From Mycobacterium xenopi (GTDB lineage Bacteria > Actinomycetota > Actinomycetes > Mycobacteriales > Mycobacteriaceae): DNA of 64,000 nucleotides. The notes beneath the pieces are model-generated. The model was given only the letters and a program-made list of their open reading frames with translations, did not search any database and was not told the DNA's origin. The stretch covers positions 4,853,656 to 4,917,655 of the forward strand of contig NZ_AP022314.1 in the NCBI RefSeq assembly GCF_009936235.1, written 5' to 3'. Made by a program: the position numbers and the translations under genes. Numbering within the stretch: the stretch's first letter is position 1; the number at the start of each line of letters is the position of its first letter. Shown piece after piece: positions 40,825 through 49,047 of this stretch.

Positions 40825-42129
40825 GTGGAAGTAGGTTTTGTGGTTCAGACCCGGGCGCCAGTCACGCTCTGGCGCTCAGCGCGTGGTTTGCCTGACTTTT
40901 GGCGGCTGCTCGAGCTGCGCGTTGCCAGTCAATTTGGCGACGGTCTGTTCCAGGCAGCATTGGCGGGGGCGCTGTTGTTCAACCCCGAGCGGGCCACCAA
41001 TCCTTTGGCGATCGCCGGCGCGTTCGCGGTGCTGTTCTTGCCGTATTCGCTGCTTGGCCCGTTTGCTGGTGCGCTGATGGACCGCTGGGACCGCCGGCTG
41101 GTGCTGGTCGGGGCGAACATCGGTCGGCTCGGGTCGGTGGCCGCGGTGGGCGCGGCCTTGGCCGTCGGGGCCAACGATTGGACGGTGTTGTGTGGCGCGT
41201 TGATCGTCAACGGCTTCGGCCGCTTTGTGTCGTCGGGGCTGTCGGCGGCGTTGCCGCATGTGGTTCCCCGCCACAAGGTGGTCACGATGAACTCGCTAGC
41301 GAACGCCACCGGTGCTGTTGCCGCATTTGGCGGCGCCAACTTCATGCTTCTGCCGCGCTGGCTTTTCGGCGCGGGCGACTCCGGCTCGGCGTCGATCATT
41401 TTCGTGGTCGCGATCCCGATCGCGATCGCCCTGACGCTGTCTTTGCGGTTTGCTGCCCACGCGCTCGGCCCAGACGACAGCAAACGCGCTGTGCGCGGAT
41501 CGGTGATCTATGCGGTGATCACCGGCTGGCTGCGCGGCGTGCGCACGGTTTTGGACCGGCCGACCGTGGCCGCCACTCTGTCCGGGTTGGCGACGCATCG
41601 CATGGTCTTCGGCGTCAATACGCTGCTGGTGCTGGTGTTGGTCCGGCATGCCGGGGCGGTGACCGTCGCGGGGCTAGGCACCGCGGTGCTTTTCCTCGCC
41701 GCCACCGGCGCTGGATCGTTTCTGGCCAACGCCCTGACCCCGCCCGCGGTGCGCCGCTGGAATCGCTTCATCGTGGCCAATGGCGCGCTGGCCGCCGGCG
41801 CGGTGATCCAAATCGCCGGTGCCACTTTGCAATTGGCGATAATGGTGCTGTGCGGGTTTCTGCTCGGCGTCATCGGGCAAGTCGTCAAGCTGTGTGCCGA
41901 CACCGCGATGCAGATCGACGTCGATGACGCCCTGCGCGGCCACGTCTTCACGGTGCAGGATTCGCTGTTCTGGTTCTCGTTCATCGTTGCAGTTACCGTG
42001 GCGGCGTTGGTGATTCCCGACGACGGGCGTTCCCCGGCGCTGGTCTTGGCCGGTTCGTTGCTATACCTTGCGGGCCTGGGCGTGCACGCCCTGGTTGCCC
42101 GGCGCGGGCTAGCGGTGAGTAGTCGCTAA
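40825..42129 (+). CDS. MFS-type membrane transporter (Rv0037c-like)
   Basis: A 434-residue protein from GTG 40825; TTG 40786 and GTG 40840 are alternatives and none has a strong ribosome site. About twelve membrane helices are visible. The early loop FAGALMDRWDRRLVLVGANI contains the MFS loop 2-3 motif (DRxxRR). The N-terminal ~30 residues before LPDFWRLLELRVASQFGDG are probably cytosolic. The C-terminal half includes QVVKLCADTAMQIDVDDALR, as in many actinobacterial efflux-like MFS proteins. Substrate unknown. It precedes the maleylpyruvate-isomerase-like gene by 9 bases, as with Rv0037c and Rv0036c. Confidence 0.85.
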   Translation: MEVGFVVQTRAPVTLWRSARGLPDFWRLLELRVASQFGDGLFQAALAGALLFNPERATNPLAIAGAFAVLFLPYSLLGPFAGALMDRWDRRLVLVGANIGRLGSVAAVGAALAVGANDWTVLCGALIVNGFGRFVSSGLSAALPHVVPRHKVVTMNSLANATGAVAAFGGANFMLLPRWLFGAGDSGSASIIFVVAIPIAIALTLSLRFAAHALGPDDSKRAVRGSVIYAVITGWLRGVRTVLDRPTVAATLSGLATHRMVFGVNTLLVLVLVRHAGAVTVAGLGTAVLFLAATGAGSFLANALTPPAVRRWNRFIVANGALAAGAVIQIAGATLQLAIMVLCGFLLGVIGQVVKLCADTAMQIDVDDALRGHVFTVQDSLFWFSFIVAVTVAALVIPDDGRSPALVLAGSLLYLAGLGVHALVARRGLAVSSR

Positions 42130-42138
42130 GGTAGCTGC

Positions 42139-42918
42139 ATGGCCGGTGCGGGCCCGATCGTTGACGACCTGCGCGCCGAAAGCGACGAACTGGATGCGCT
42201 GGTGGCGCCGCTGGCGGCCGAGCGTTGGACGGACCCGACACCCGCGGCGGGCTGGACCATCGCCCACCAGATCGGCCACTTGCTGTGGACCGACCGCGTC
42301 GCGCTCACCGCCGTCACCGACGAGGCGCGCTTCGCCGAATTCCTGGCGGCGGCCGCTGCCAATCCCACCGGCTTTGTCGACGACGGCGCCGATGAAATGG
42401 CGGCCCGGCCACCGGCCGAGCTGTTGGGCGACTGGCGGCTCACCCGCGCCCAGCTGCACGAGGCGCTGCTGACCGTGCCCGACGGGCGCAAACTGCCCTG
42501 GTTCGGGCCGCCGATGAGCGCGGCGTCGATGGCGACCGCGCGGCTGATGGAAACCTGGGCGCACGGACTTGACGTCGCCGACACGCTCGGCGTCCAACGA
42601 CCAGCGACGCCGCGGTTGCGCTCCATCGCTCATCTCGGTGTGCGCACTCGTGATTACTCCTTCGTCGTTAACGGCCTCACGCCACCGGCCGAGCCGTTTC
42701 TCGTTGAGCTGCGTGCACCCGACGGCAGCACCTGGTCGTGGGGTCCCGACGATGCTTCCCAGCGGGTGACGGGCTCGGCGGAAGACTTCTGCTTCTTGGT
42801 CACGCAGCGGCGCCCGCTCGCCACGCTTGACATCGCGGCCCACGGTGCCGATGCGCAACGGTGGCTGACCATCGCGCAAGCCTTCGCCGGCCCCCCGGGT
42901 CCGGGCCGTGGGCGATGA
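42139..42918 (+). CDS. mycothiol-dependent maleylpyruvate isomerase-like (DinB-fold) protein, Rv0036c-like
   Basis: A 259-residue protein from ATG 42139 (MAGAGPIVDDLRAESDELDA). The N-terminal four-helix DinB/MDMPI domain shows the conserved WTIAHQIGHLLWTDR (metal-binding His) and WAHGLDVADTLGVQ. The C-terminal ~90 residues form the second, strand-rich domain of this family. Members use mycothiol or act as metal-dependent thiol transferases. Its last codons run into the first copy of a hairpin repeat, and the gene is the last one of the inverted Rv0036c-dnaB block. Confidence 0.85.
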   Translation: MAGAGPIVDDLRAESDELDALVAPLAAERWTDPTPAAGWTIAHQIGHLLWTDRVALTAVTDEARFAEFLAAAAANPTGFVDDGADEMAARPPAELLGDWRLTRAQLHEALLTVPDGRKLPWFGPPMSAASMATARLMETWAHGLDVADTLGVQRPATPRLRSIAHLGVRTRDYSFVVNGLTPPAEPFLVELRAPDGSTWSWGPDDASQRVTGSAEDFCFLVTQRRPLATLDIAAHGADAQRWLTIAQAFAGPPGPGRGR

Positions 42919-42989
42919 GCGCGCGAAGAGAGACACGGCCCCACCAGGCCCCGCCGTGGGCGATGAGCGCGCGAAGAGAGACACGGCCC
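42903..42989. repeat. tandem 48-bp hairpin repeat at the rearrangement junction
   Basis: The word GCCGTGGGCGATGAGCGCGC, continuing AAGAGAGACACGGCC, occurs at 42905-42941 and again at 42953-42989 (period 48). In each copy GGCCGTG or GCCGTG at the left pairs with CACGGC(C) at the right around a ~23-base loop. It begins inside the last codons of the Rv0036c-like gene and ends six bases before the methyltransferase start. Confidence 0.8.
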
Positions 42990-42994
42990 GCGAA

Positions 42995-43705
42995 ATGAGC
43001 ACCGCGGGGTGCGAAAAGCACGGCGGCTCTTCCTCACCGGCTGTGACAGAAGCGCGGCTAGCGGCGGAGCAACGAACACACTGGCAGCAGACATACGCAG
43101 CCCATCCGCACCTTTACGGCGATCAGCCGTCCGAGGCGGCGAAGAATGCACTGGCAGTGTTTCGCTCTACTGGGGTTAGCGCGCTTCTTGACCTTGGTAG
43201 TGGCCACGGCCGCGACGCATTGTTCTTTGCTCGCAACGGAATTGCAGTTCACGTCATCGACTTTAGCCCGACCGCATTACAACAACTCGCCGATACCGCT
43301 GCCGTGCAGGGCCTCACCGGTCGAATTACGGTGACGGAGCATGATATTCGCTATCCGCTGCCGGTCCCCGCGGGATCGGTTGATGCGGTGTTTGCACACA
43401 TGCTGCTGTGTATGGCCTTTTCCACCAATACTATTCGCGCCATCGTCAGTGACGTTCGGCGCGTGCTACGGCCCGGCGGCGTTTTCGTCTACACCGTCCG
43501 CCATACCGGCGACGCACATTACCGTGCCGGAATCCCCCACGGCGATGACATTTACGAGCACGGCGGGTTCGCCGTCCACTACTTCTCGCGTCGACTTATT
43601 GAGGAGCTGGCCGTCGACTGGACGCTTATCGACGTGCACGAGTTCTGCGAAGGCGAGCTGCCGCGGCGTCTTTTCTGCGTCACTCAGATCCGGCCCGCGG
43701 ACTAA
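42995..43705 (+). CDS. class I SAM-dependent methyltransferase
   Basis: A 236-residue protein from ATG 42995 (MSTAGCEKHGGSSSPAVTEA); the frame is open to 42908 through the repeat. SAM-binding motif I is LLDLGSGHGRDALFFARNG; motif II/III lies in VIDFSPTALQQLADTAA; RRVLRPGGVFVYTVRH is motif IV. The family (TehB/tellurite-resistance-like or small-molecule methyltransferase) is not resolved. Compared with its neighbours it uses more A/T-ending codons (CTTATTGAGGAG, AATACTATTCGC), consistent with acquisition by transfer. It sits exactly at the junction between the Rv0036c-like and Rv3906c-like genes. Confidence 0.85.
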   Translation: MSTAGCEKHGGSSSPAVTEARLAAEQRTHWQQTYAAHPHLYGDQPSEAAKNALAVFRSTGVSALLDLGSGHGRDALFFARNGIAVHVIDFSPTALQQLADTAAVQGLTGRITVTEHDIRYPLPVPAGSVDAVFAHMLLCMAFSTNTIRAIVSDVRRVLRPGGVFVYTVRHTGDAHYRAGIPHGDDIYEHGGFAVHYFSRRLIEELAVDWTLIDVHEFCEGELPRRLFCVTQIRPAD

Positions 43706-43722
43706 CCTGGCGCCCTGCCGGG

Positions 43723-44238
43723 TTACAGCGTGGCGGCGGCGTCGGCGGCCCCGTCACCGTCGCTGTCGCTGAGTTTGACGTCCCATCTACCGTCACCATC
43801 GCCGTCGACATACGCGGTGTCATAGCCGTCACCGTCACCGGTCAGCAGCACCCGGTCCGCCAGGCCGTTTCCGTCGAAGTCGAGCAGCCGGTCGTCGGCG
43901 CGACCGTCGTCGTCGAAGTCGACCAGCGGACCGCCGGTGTGCTCCGCGCCGTCCAGCCCGAACCACCGCAGCTGACCGCCGCGGTCGACGGCCACAGACC
44001 AGGTCCCGGTTCCGTCATCGGTGAAGTAGCTCTCCGCGGTGCCGTCGTTGTCGAGATCCAGCACGGCATGGTCAGCCAATCCGTCCCCGTCGAAGTCGGC
44101 CAGCGCGTCGTCGCGCAGCCCATCGGCGTCGAAATCCAGCCCGACCGCGTCGAGTCGGCCATCGCCGTCGATGTCCAGGTCTGGTTGGCCGTCCCAGATC
44201 TTCGCCGTGCCGTCGTCTCCGCCCAGGCAGTACTCCAT
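43723..44238 (-). CDS. acidic protein with calcium-binding-type repeats (Rv3906c-like)
   Basis: A 171-residue protein from ATG 44238 (MEYCLGGDDGTAKIWDG). Its body is about nine repeats of a DxDxDG-type loop: DIDGDGRLD, DFDADGLRD, DFDGDGLAD, DLDNDGTAE, DFDDDGRAD, DFDGNGLAD, DGDGDGYDT, DGDGDGRWD and DSDGDGAAD. These resemble EF-hand, dockerin or thrombospondin type 3 calcium loops. No signal peptide is evident, so export would need another route (ESX or leaderless). It lies 24 bases after pcnA on the same strand. Function unknown. Confidence 0.8.
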   Translation of the reverse strand: MEYCLGGDDGTAKIWDGQPDLDIDGDGRLDAVGLDFDADGLRDDALADFDGDGLADHAVLDLDNDGTAESYFTDDGTGTWSVAVDRGGQLRWFGLDGAEHTGGPLVDFDDDGRADDRLLDFDGNGLADRVLLTGDGDGYDTAYVDGDGDGRWDVKLSDSDGDGAADAAATL

Positions 44239-44262
44239 GCGATGTCCGACGCCGCGTGGCGG

Positions 44263-45705
44263 CTACCGGTTCCCGCGCGCCTTCCACCACGACAGCAGTT
44301 CGGCGGTGGCCTCTTCGCGGGACAGCGGACCGCGCTCTAGTCGCAGTTCCTTCATGTAGCGCCACGCCTCGCCCACCTGGGGGCCCGGCGGGATGCCCAG
44401 AATCTGCATGATGTCGTTGCCGTCTAGGTCGGGGCGGACCCGCTCGAGGTCCTCGCGGGCGGCCAGTTCGGCGATCCGCGCCTCGAGTTCGTCGTAGTTG
44501 GCCTGCAGCCGCGCCGCTCTGCGCCTGTTGCGGGTGGTGCAGTCAGCGCGCACCAATTTGTGTAGCCGCGGCAGCAGCGGGCCGGCGTCGGTCACGTAGC
44601 GGCGCACCGCCGAATCCGTCCACTTGCCGTCACCATAGCCGTGGAACCGCAAGTGCAGGTACACCAGCTGCGCGACGTCTTCGACCAGCTGTTTGGAGTA
44701 TTTGAGCGCCCGCAGCCGCTTCCGGGCCATTTTGGCGCCGACTACCTCGTGGTGGTGGAAACTCACCCTGCCGTCGGCCTCGTGCCGGCGAGTGGCGGGC
44801 TTGCCGATGTCGTGCAGCAGCGCCGCCCAGCGCAATACCAGGTCGGGGGGGCCGTCCTCCAAGTCGATCGCTTGTTGCAGCACCTTCAGCGAATGCTGGT
44901 AGACGTCTTTGTGTTGATGGTGTTCGTCGATGGCCATTCGCATCGCACCGACCTCGGGCAGCACGACTTCGCCCATCCCGGTCTGCACCATGAGGTCGAT
45001 ACCGGCCACCGGGTCTCGGCCGAGCAATAGCTTGTCCAATTCGGCGGCCACCCGCTCGGCAGTGATGCGGGCCAGCTGCGGGGCCATGTCTTCGATGGCC
45101 GCCCGCACTCGCGGCGCGACAGTGAAGCCCAGCTGGGAGACGAACCGCGCAGCGCGCAGCATCCGCAGCGGATCGTCGGCGAACGACTCCTGCGGAGCCG
45201 ACGGAGTGTCCAAGACTCCGGCCCGCAGCGCCGCCAAACCGCCCAGTGGGTCAACGAATTCGCCCGGCCCGGTTGGTGTGATGCGCACCGCCATCGCGTT
45301 GACGGTGAAGTCGCGGCGTGCAAGATCATCCTCTAGGCGGTCCCCGAAACGCACTTCGGGATTGCGCGAGACCCGGTCGTACCGGTCGGCGCGAAAAGTG
45401 GTGATCTCGAGACGGTGCTCGCCCTTGCCGGCGCCGACGGTGCCGAACTCGATCCCCGTGTCCCACAACGCATCGGCCCACCCCCTCACGATGGCCTGCA
45501 CCTCCTCCGGGCGGGCGTCGGTGGTGAAATCCAGGTCCGGGCTGAGCCGGTCGAGTACCGCGTCGCGCACCGATCCCCCGACCAGATACAGTGCGCGGCC
45601 CGCGTCGGCGAACAACGCCCCGAGCTCGCGCAAAACGTCACCGTGCCTGTTCAACGCGACCGCGGCCGCGGTTAGCAGGTCGGCGTCTTGGACGGTTTCG
45701 GGCAC
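44263..45705 (-). CDS. pcnA: CCA-adding tRNA nucleotidyltransferase (PcnA type)
   Basis: A 480-residue class II nucleotidyltransferase from ATG 45705 (MPETVQDADLLTAAAVAL). The catalytic head has LVGGSVRDAVLDR and the metal-binding DLDFTTDA; the RRDFTVNAMAVR motif reads the base. An HD domain follows (WAALLHDIGKP, HHHEVVGAKMA), then a tail domain. It repairs or adds the 3' CCA of tRNA. It is divergent from mutT4 across a repeat-bearing 196-base gap. Confidence 0.95.
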   Translation of the reverse strand: MPETVQDADLLTAAAVALNRHGDVLRELGALFADAGRALYLVGGSVRDAVLDRLSPDLDFTTDARPEEVQAIVRGWADALWDTGIEFGTVGAGKGEHRLEITTFRADRYDRVSRNPEVRFGDRLEDDLARRDFTVNAMAVRITPTGPGEFVDPLGGLAALRAGVLDTPSAPQESFADDPLRMLRAARFVSQLGFTVAPRVRAAIEDMAPQLARITAERVAAELDKLLLGRDPVAGIDLMVQTGMGEVVLPEVGAMRMAIDEHHQHKDVYQHSLKVLQQAIDLEDGPPDLVLRWAALLHDIGKPATRRHEADGRVSFHHHEVVGAKMARKRLRALKYSKQLVEDVAQLVYLHLRFHGYGDGKWTDSAVRRYVTDAGPLLPRLHKLVRADCTTRNRRRAARLQANYDELEARIAELAAREDLERVRPDLDGNDIMQILGIPPGPQVGEAWRYMKELRLERGPLSREEATAELLSWWKARGNR

Positions 45706-45721
45706 GTTCGACCAGCCTAGT

Positions 45722-45814
45722 CGCGCGACGATGACGGCCGCTGGCGGCCGGAGGAGGAACGCGACAATCCACCCCAGCGCGCGACGATGACGGCCGCTGG
45801 CGGCCGGAGGAGGA
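45722..45814. repeat. direct repeat (56-bp period) between pcnA and mutT4
   Basis: CGCGCGACGATGACGGCCGC followed by TGGCGGCCGGAGGAGGA occurs at 45722-45758 and again at 45778-45814. Each copy contains the palindrome GGCCGC-TG-GCGGCC and ends in a GGAGGAGGA purine tract. It lies between two divergent genes and could carry promoter or RNA structure signals. Confidence 0.75.
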
Positions 45815-45901
45815 GCGCGGCGGCGGGTATCCTCCGGTCACGCACCCGACTACCGGCGAGTGGCCCGGGAAGGCGCGGCCGCGCCAGCTACTATCGCTTG
45901 G

Positions 45902-46657
45902 GTGTCGGACGGCGAACAAGCCAAACCTGGTCGGCGTCGCGGCAGGCGCCGCCGTCGGCGCGCGTCCGCGTCACCGGAGCACCGCTCTCAAAACCAGCCC
46001 ACCGGCGGCACCCCCACCGGGTCGGCTGCTGGTTCGGCGAATCCCCGCTCCCGCTCGACGCGCCGCCGAGCCGAGCGGCTGCGCACAGTGCACGAAACCT
46101 CCGCCGGCGGATTGGTGATCGACGGCATCGACAGGCCCCGCGAGGAACAGGTCGCGGCGTTGATCGGTCGCATCGACCGGCGCGGCCGCATGCTGTGGTC
46201 GCTGCCCAAGGGGCACATTGAAGTCGGCGAGACCGCCGAGCAAACCGCAATGCGCGAGGTAGCCGAAGAGACCGGTGTCCACGGCAGTGTGCTGGCCGCG
46301 CTGGGAAGCATCGACTATTGGTTTGTCACCGACGGGCGGCGCGTACACAAAACCGTGCACCACTATCTGATGCGCTTCGCCGGCGGTGAGCTGTCCGGCG
46401 GCGACCTCGAGGTCGCCGAGGTGGCCTGGGTGCCGATTCGCGAACTGCCCGCCAAGCTGGCCTACGCCGATGAGCGCCGCCTGGCCCAGGTAGCCGACGA
46501 ACTGATCGACAAGCTACAAACCGACGGCCCGTCGGCGCTGCCGCCGCTGCCGCCCAGCTCACCGTGGCGGCGGCCACAGACCCATTCGCACGCCCACCGC
46601 CGGCGTTCCGACCAATCCACACCGCGCCGGAAGAACGGCCGCGGTCCAGGACCGTGA
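45902..46657 (+). CDS. mutT4: Nudix hydrolase MutT4
   Basis: A 251-residue protein from GTG 45902 (VSDGEQAKPGRRRGRRRR), which matches the basic N-terminus of M. tuberculosis MutT4; the frame is open to 45860. After an Arg/Ser-rich disordered leader (~60 residues), the Nudix domain begins TVHETSAGGLVIDGID and carries the Nudix box GHIEVGETAEQTAMREVAEE. The C-terminal tail is Pro/Ser/Arg-rich. It may hydrolyse oxidised or damaged nucleotides, or adenosine-containing pyrophosphates. Its TGA overlaps the GTG of the next gene. Confidence 0.9.
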   Translation: MSDGEQAKPGRRRGRRRRRRASASPEHRSQNQPTGGTPTGSAAGSANPRSRSTRRRAERLRTVHETSAGGLVIDGIDRPREEQVAALIGRIDRRGRMLWSLPKGHIEVGETAEQTAMREVAEETGVHGSVLAALGSIDYWFVTDGRRVHKTVHHYLMRFAGGELSGGDLEVAEVAWVPIRELPAKLAYADERRLAQVADELIDKLQTDGPSALPPLPPSSPWRRPQTHSHAHRRRSDQSTPRRKNGRGPGP

Positions 46658-49047
46658 TTGCACCGCGACTTTCACGGGCGGCCGCGTCATGCCTGCCCCT
46701 GCTGGCGAGCGTTCTGGCCTTGCTGATCGTGCCCACCGCCGCGCCGCGCGCCGCCGCCGGGGAACCTAGCGCGACACCGTTCGTCCAAATCCGCGTCGAC
46801 CAGGTCACCCCCGATGTTGTCACCACCACCAGTGAGCCGGTTGTCACGGTCAGCGGCATCGTCACCAACGTCGGCGACCGCCCGGTTCACGACGTGATGG
46901 TGCGTCTCGAGCACGCCCCGGCGGTCACCTCGTCGGCGGCGTTGCGCACCAGCCTCGACGGCGACACCGATCAATACCAGCCGGTCGCCGATTTCCTCAC
47001 GGTGGCAAGCGAATTGCAGCGCGGACAGAAGGCGGGGTTCACGCTTTCCGCACCGGTGCGCTCGCTGACCGCACCGTCGCTGGCCATCGAGCGTCCCGGT
47101 GTCTACCCGCTGCTGGTCAACGTCAACGGCACCCCCGACTACGGTGCACCGGCCCGGCTCGACAACGCGCGGTTGCTGCTTCCGGTCGTAGGCGTGCCGC
47201 CCGAGCAAACCGCCACACCCGCCGACACAGTGACCTCTGTCGTGGCGCCCGACACATCCAGACCTGTCCAGATCACCATGCTGTGGCCGCTGGCCGACCG
47301 TCCCCGGTTGTCCCCCGGCGCACCTGGCGGCACCGTTCCGGTCCGGCTGATGGACGACGAGCTCGCGGCTTCGCTGGCCAGCGGCGGGCGGCTGGACATC
47401 CTGCTGTCCTCGGTCGAGTTCGCGACTAGCCGCGACGTCGACCCAGACGGCGCCGTTGCACGCTCACTGTGCCTGGCGGTCGATCCCGACCTGCTCGTAA
47501 CCGTGAACGCGATGACCGGCGGCTATGTGGTATCGGATGCTCCGGACAGCAGCGCACAACAACCCGGTACACCAACCCATCCCGGTGCTGGCCAGGCCGC
47601 CGCCGTGAGCTGGCTGGACCGACTGCGCGCGCTGGCGCACCGGATGTGTGTGGCGTCGACCACGTACGCCCAGGCCGACCTCGACGCCGTACAGCGCGTC
47701 GCGGATCCCGGCCTGACCGCGGCCGCCACCAGCAGCGCAGCCGATATCGTCGACCAGATACTCGGGATCAGCTCGGTTCGGGGCGCCGCCTTGATGCCCG
47801 ACGGCCCACTCACCCCCCGGGTCATCGATCTGCTGAACAGCACCGGCATCCCGGTGACGGTTGCCGCCGCCGACATCTCCGAGCTGGACGGCGTCAATCG
47901 GGCACCGGCTACCGCGGACCTCGTGCCGCGGCGGCTGGCCCCCCACGTGGCGGTCGCACCGTTCGACCCGGCCGTCGGCGCCGCATTGGCCGCCGCCGGT
48001 ATCGACCCGAGCGCGCCGACCTACCTGGGGGCCGCGCTGGCGGTACGGCTGCGCCACGATTCGGACACCGCGCGCCGCCAGGACGCGCTGGGCTCGATGT
48101 TGTGGCGCAGTTTGCAACTCAACGCCGCGCCGCGCGTCCAGATCCTGATGCCACCGGCGGCCTGGAATTTGTCCGCCACCGACGCCCAAGCCATCCTCAC
48201 CACCTTGGCCACCTCGATTCGGTCTGGATTGGCGGTTCCGCGCCCACTGCCAGCCGTGATCGCCGACACCCAGGCGGTCGCCACGGCACCCCCTCCGATC
48301 AGAACCGACACGGCTGCGCATGGCCGGTTCGACGACGACGTCACCGCTCAGATCGCCGCCGAAGCCGGCCGGGTGTGGGGCTTGACCGCGGCGCTGACGA
48401 GCGACGCCCGAACCGGGCTGACCGGCGCCGCCTACACCGCGCCGTTGCGCGAAGACATGCTGCGCGCGGTCAGCCAATCCGAGCCCCCGGATACCCGCAA
48501 CGGGCTGGCCCACCAACGGTTGGACGTTCTCGGGCACGCCATCGACGACTTGTTCGGCGCGGTCACGATCGTGAACCCGGGCGGCTCGTACACGTTGGCC
48601 ACCGAACACAGCCCGCTGCCGTTGGCGCTGCACAACGGCTTGGGTGTGCCGATCCGGGTCCGTCTGCAGGTTGATGCGCCTCCTGGGATGTCGGTGACCG
48701 ACATCGGCGAGATCGAGCTGCCGCCCGGCTACCTTCCGCTACGGGTGCCGATCGAAGTGAACTTCACCCAACGCGTCGCCGTCGACGTTTCGCTGCACAC
48801 GCCCGACGGCCTGCCACTGGGCGAGCCGGTGCGGTTGTCGGTGCACTCCAACGCCTACGGCAAAGTGTTGTTCGCGATCACAATGACCGCTGCCGCCGTT
48901 CTGGTGACACTGGCCGGACGTCGGCTTTGGCACCGCTTCCGCGGCCAGCCCGACCCCGCCGACCTGGACCGCCCGGACCCCGGTGACGCCCGCTACGTCA
49001 GCGACCGGGGCACGGCCCACCGCGTGGATCAGGAGCACCGGGTTTGA
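46654..49047 (+). CDS. large exported membrane-anchored protein (Rv3909-like)
   Basis: A 797-residue protein. GTG 46654 overlaps the mutT4 stop (GTGA) and places a signal peptide (ASCLPLLASVLALLIVPTAA) near the N-terminus; the frame is open to 46564. The mature part begins with an Ig-like strand region (RVDQVTPDVVTTTSEPVVTV, VTNVGDRPVHDVMV), continues with a long Ala/Asp-rich domain and ends in a membrane helix (FAITMTAAAVLVTLAGRRLW) with a basic cytosolic tail. It is always upstream of murJ in mycobacteria and is considered essential in M. tuberculosis, so a role with MurJ in envelope assembly is likely but unproven. Confidence 0.85.
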   Translation: MIAPRLSRAAASCLPLLASVLALLIVPTAAPRAAAGEPSATPFVQIRVDQVTPDVVTTTSEPVVTVSGIVTNVGDRPVHDVMVRLEHAPAVTSSAALRTSLDGDTDQYQPVADFLTVASELQRGQKAGFTLSAPVRSLTAPSLAIERPGVYPLLVNVNGTPDYGAPARLDNARLLLPVVGVPPEQTATPADTVTSVVAPDTSRPVQITMLWPLADRPRLSPGAPGGTVPVRLMDDELAASLASGGRLDILLSSVEFATSRDVDPDGAVARSLCLAVDPDLLVTVNAMTGGYVVSDAPDSSAQQPGTPTHPGAGQAAAVSWLDRLRALAHRMCVASTTYAQADLDAVQRVADPGLTAAATSSAADIVDQILGISSVRGAALMPDGPLTPRVIDLLNSTGIPVTVAAADISELDGVNRAPATADLVPRRLAPHVAVAPFDPAVGAALAAAGIDPSAPTYLGAALAVRLRHDSDTARRQDALGSMLWRSLQLNAAPRVQILMPPAAWNLSATDAQAILTTLATSIRSGLAVPRPLPAVIADTQAVATAPPPIRTDTAAHGRFDDDVTAQIAAEAGRVWGLTAALTSDARTGLTGAAYTAPLREDMLRAVSQSEPPDTRNGLAHQRLDVLGHAIDDLFGAVTIVNPGGSYTLATEHSPLPLALHNGLGVPIRVRLQVDAPPGMSVTDIGEIELPPGYLPLRVPIEVNFTQRVAVDVSLHTPDGLPLGEPVRLSVHSNAYGKVLFAITMTAAAVLVTLAGRRLWHRFRGQPDPADLDRPDPGDARYVSDRGTAHRVDQEHRV

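Noticed and set aside
42903..42989. Tandem repeat considered as a CRISPR array
   Set aside because: Only two copies and a spacer of about 11 bases; better explained as a hairpin tandem repeat.
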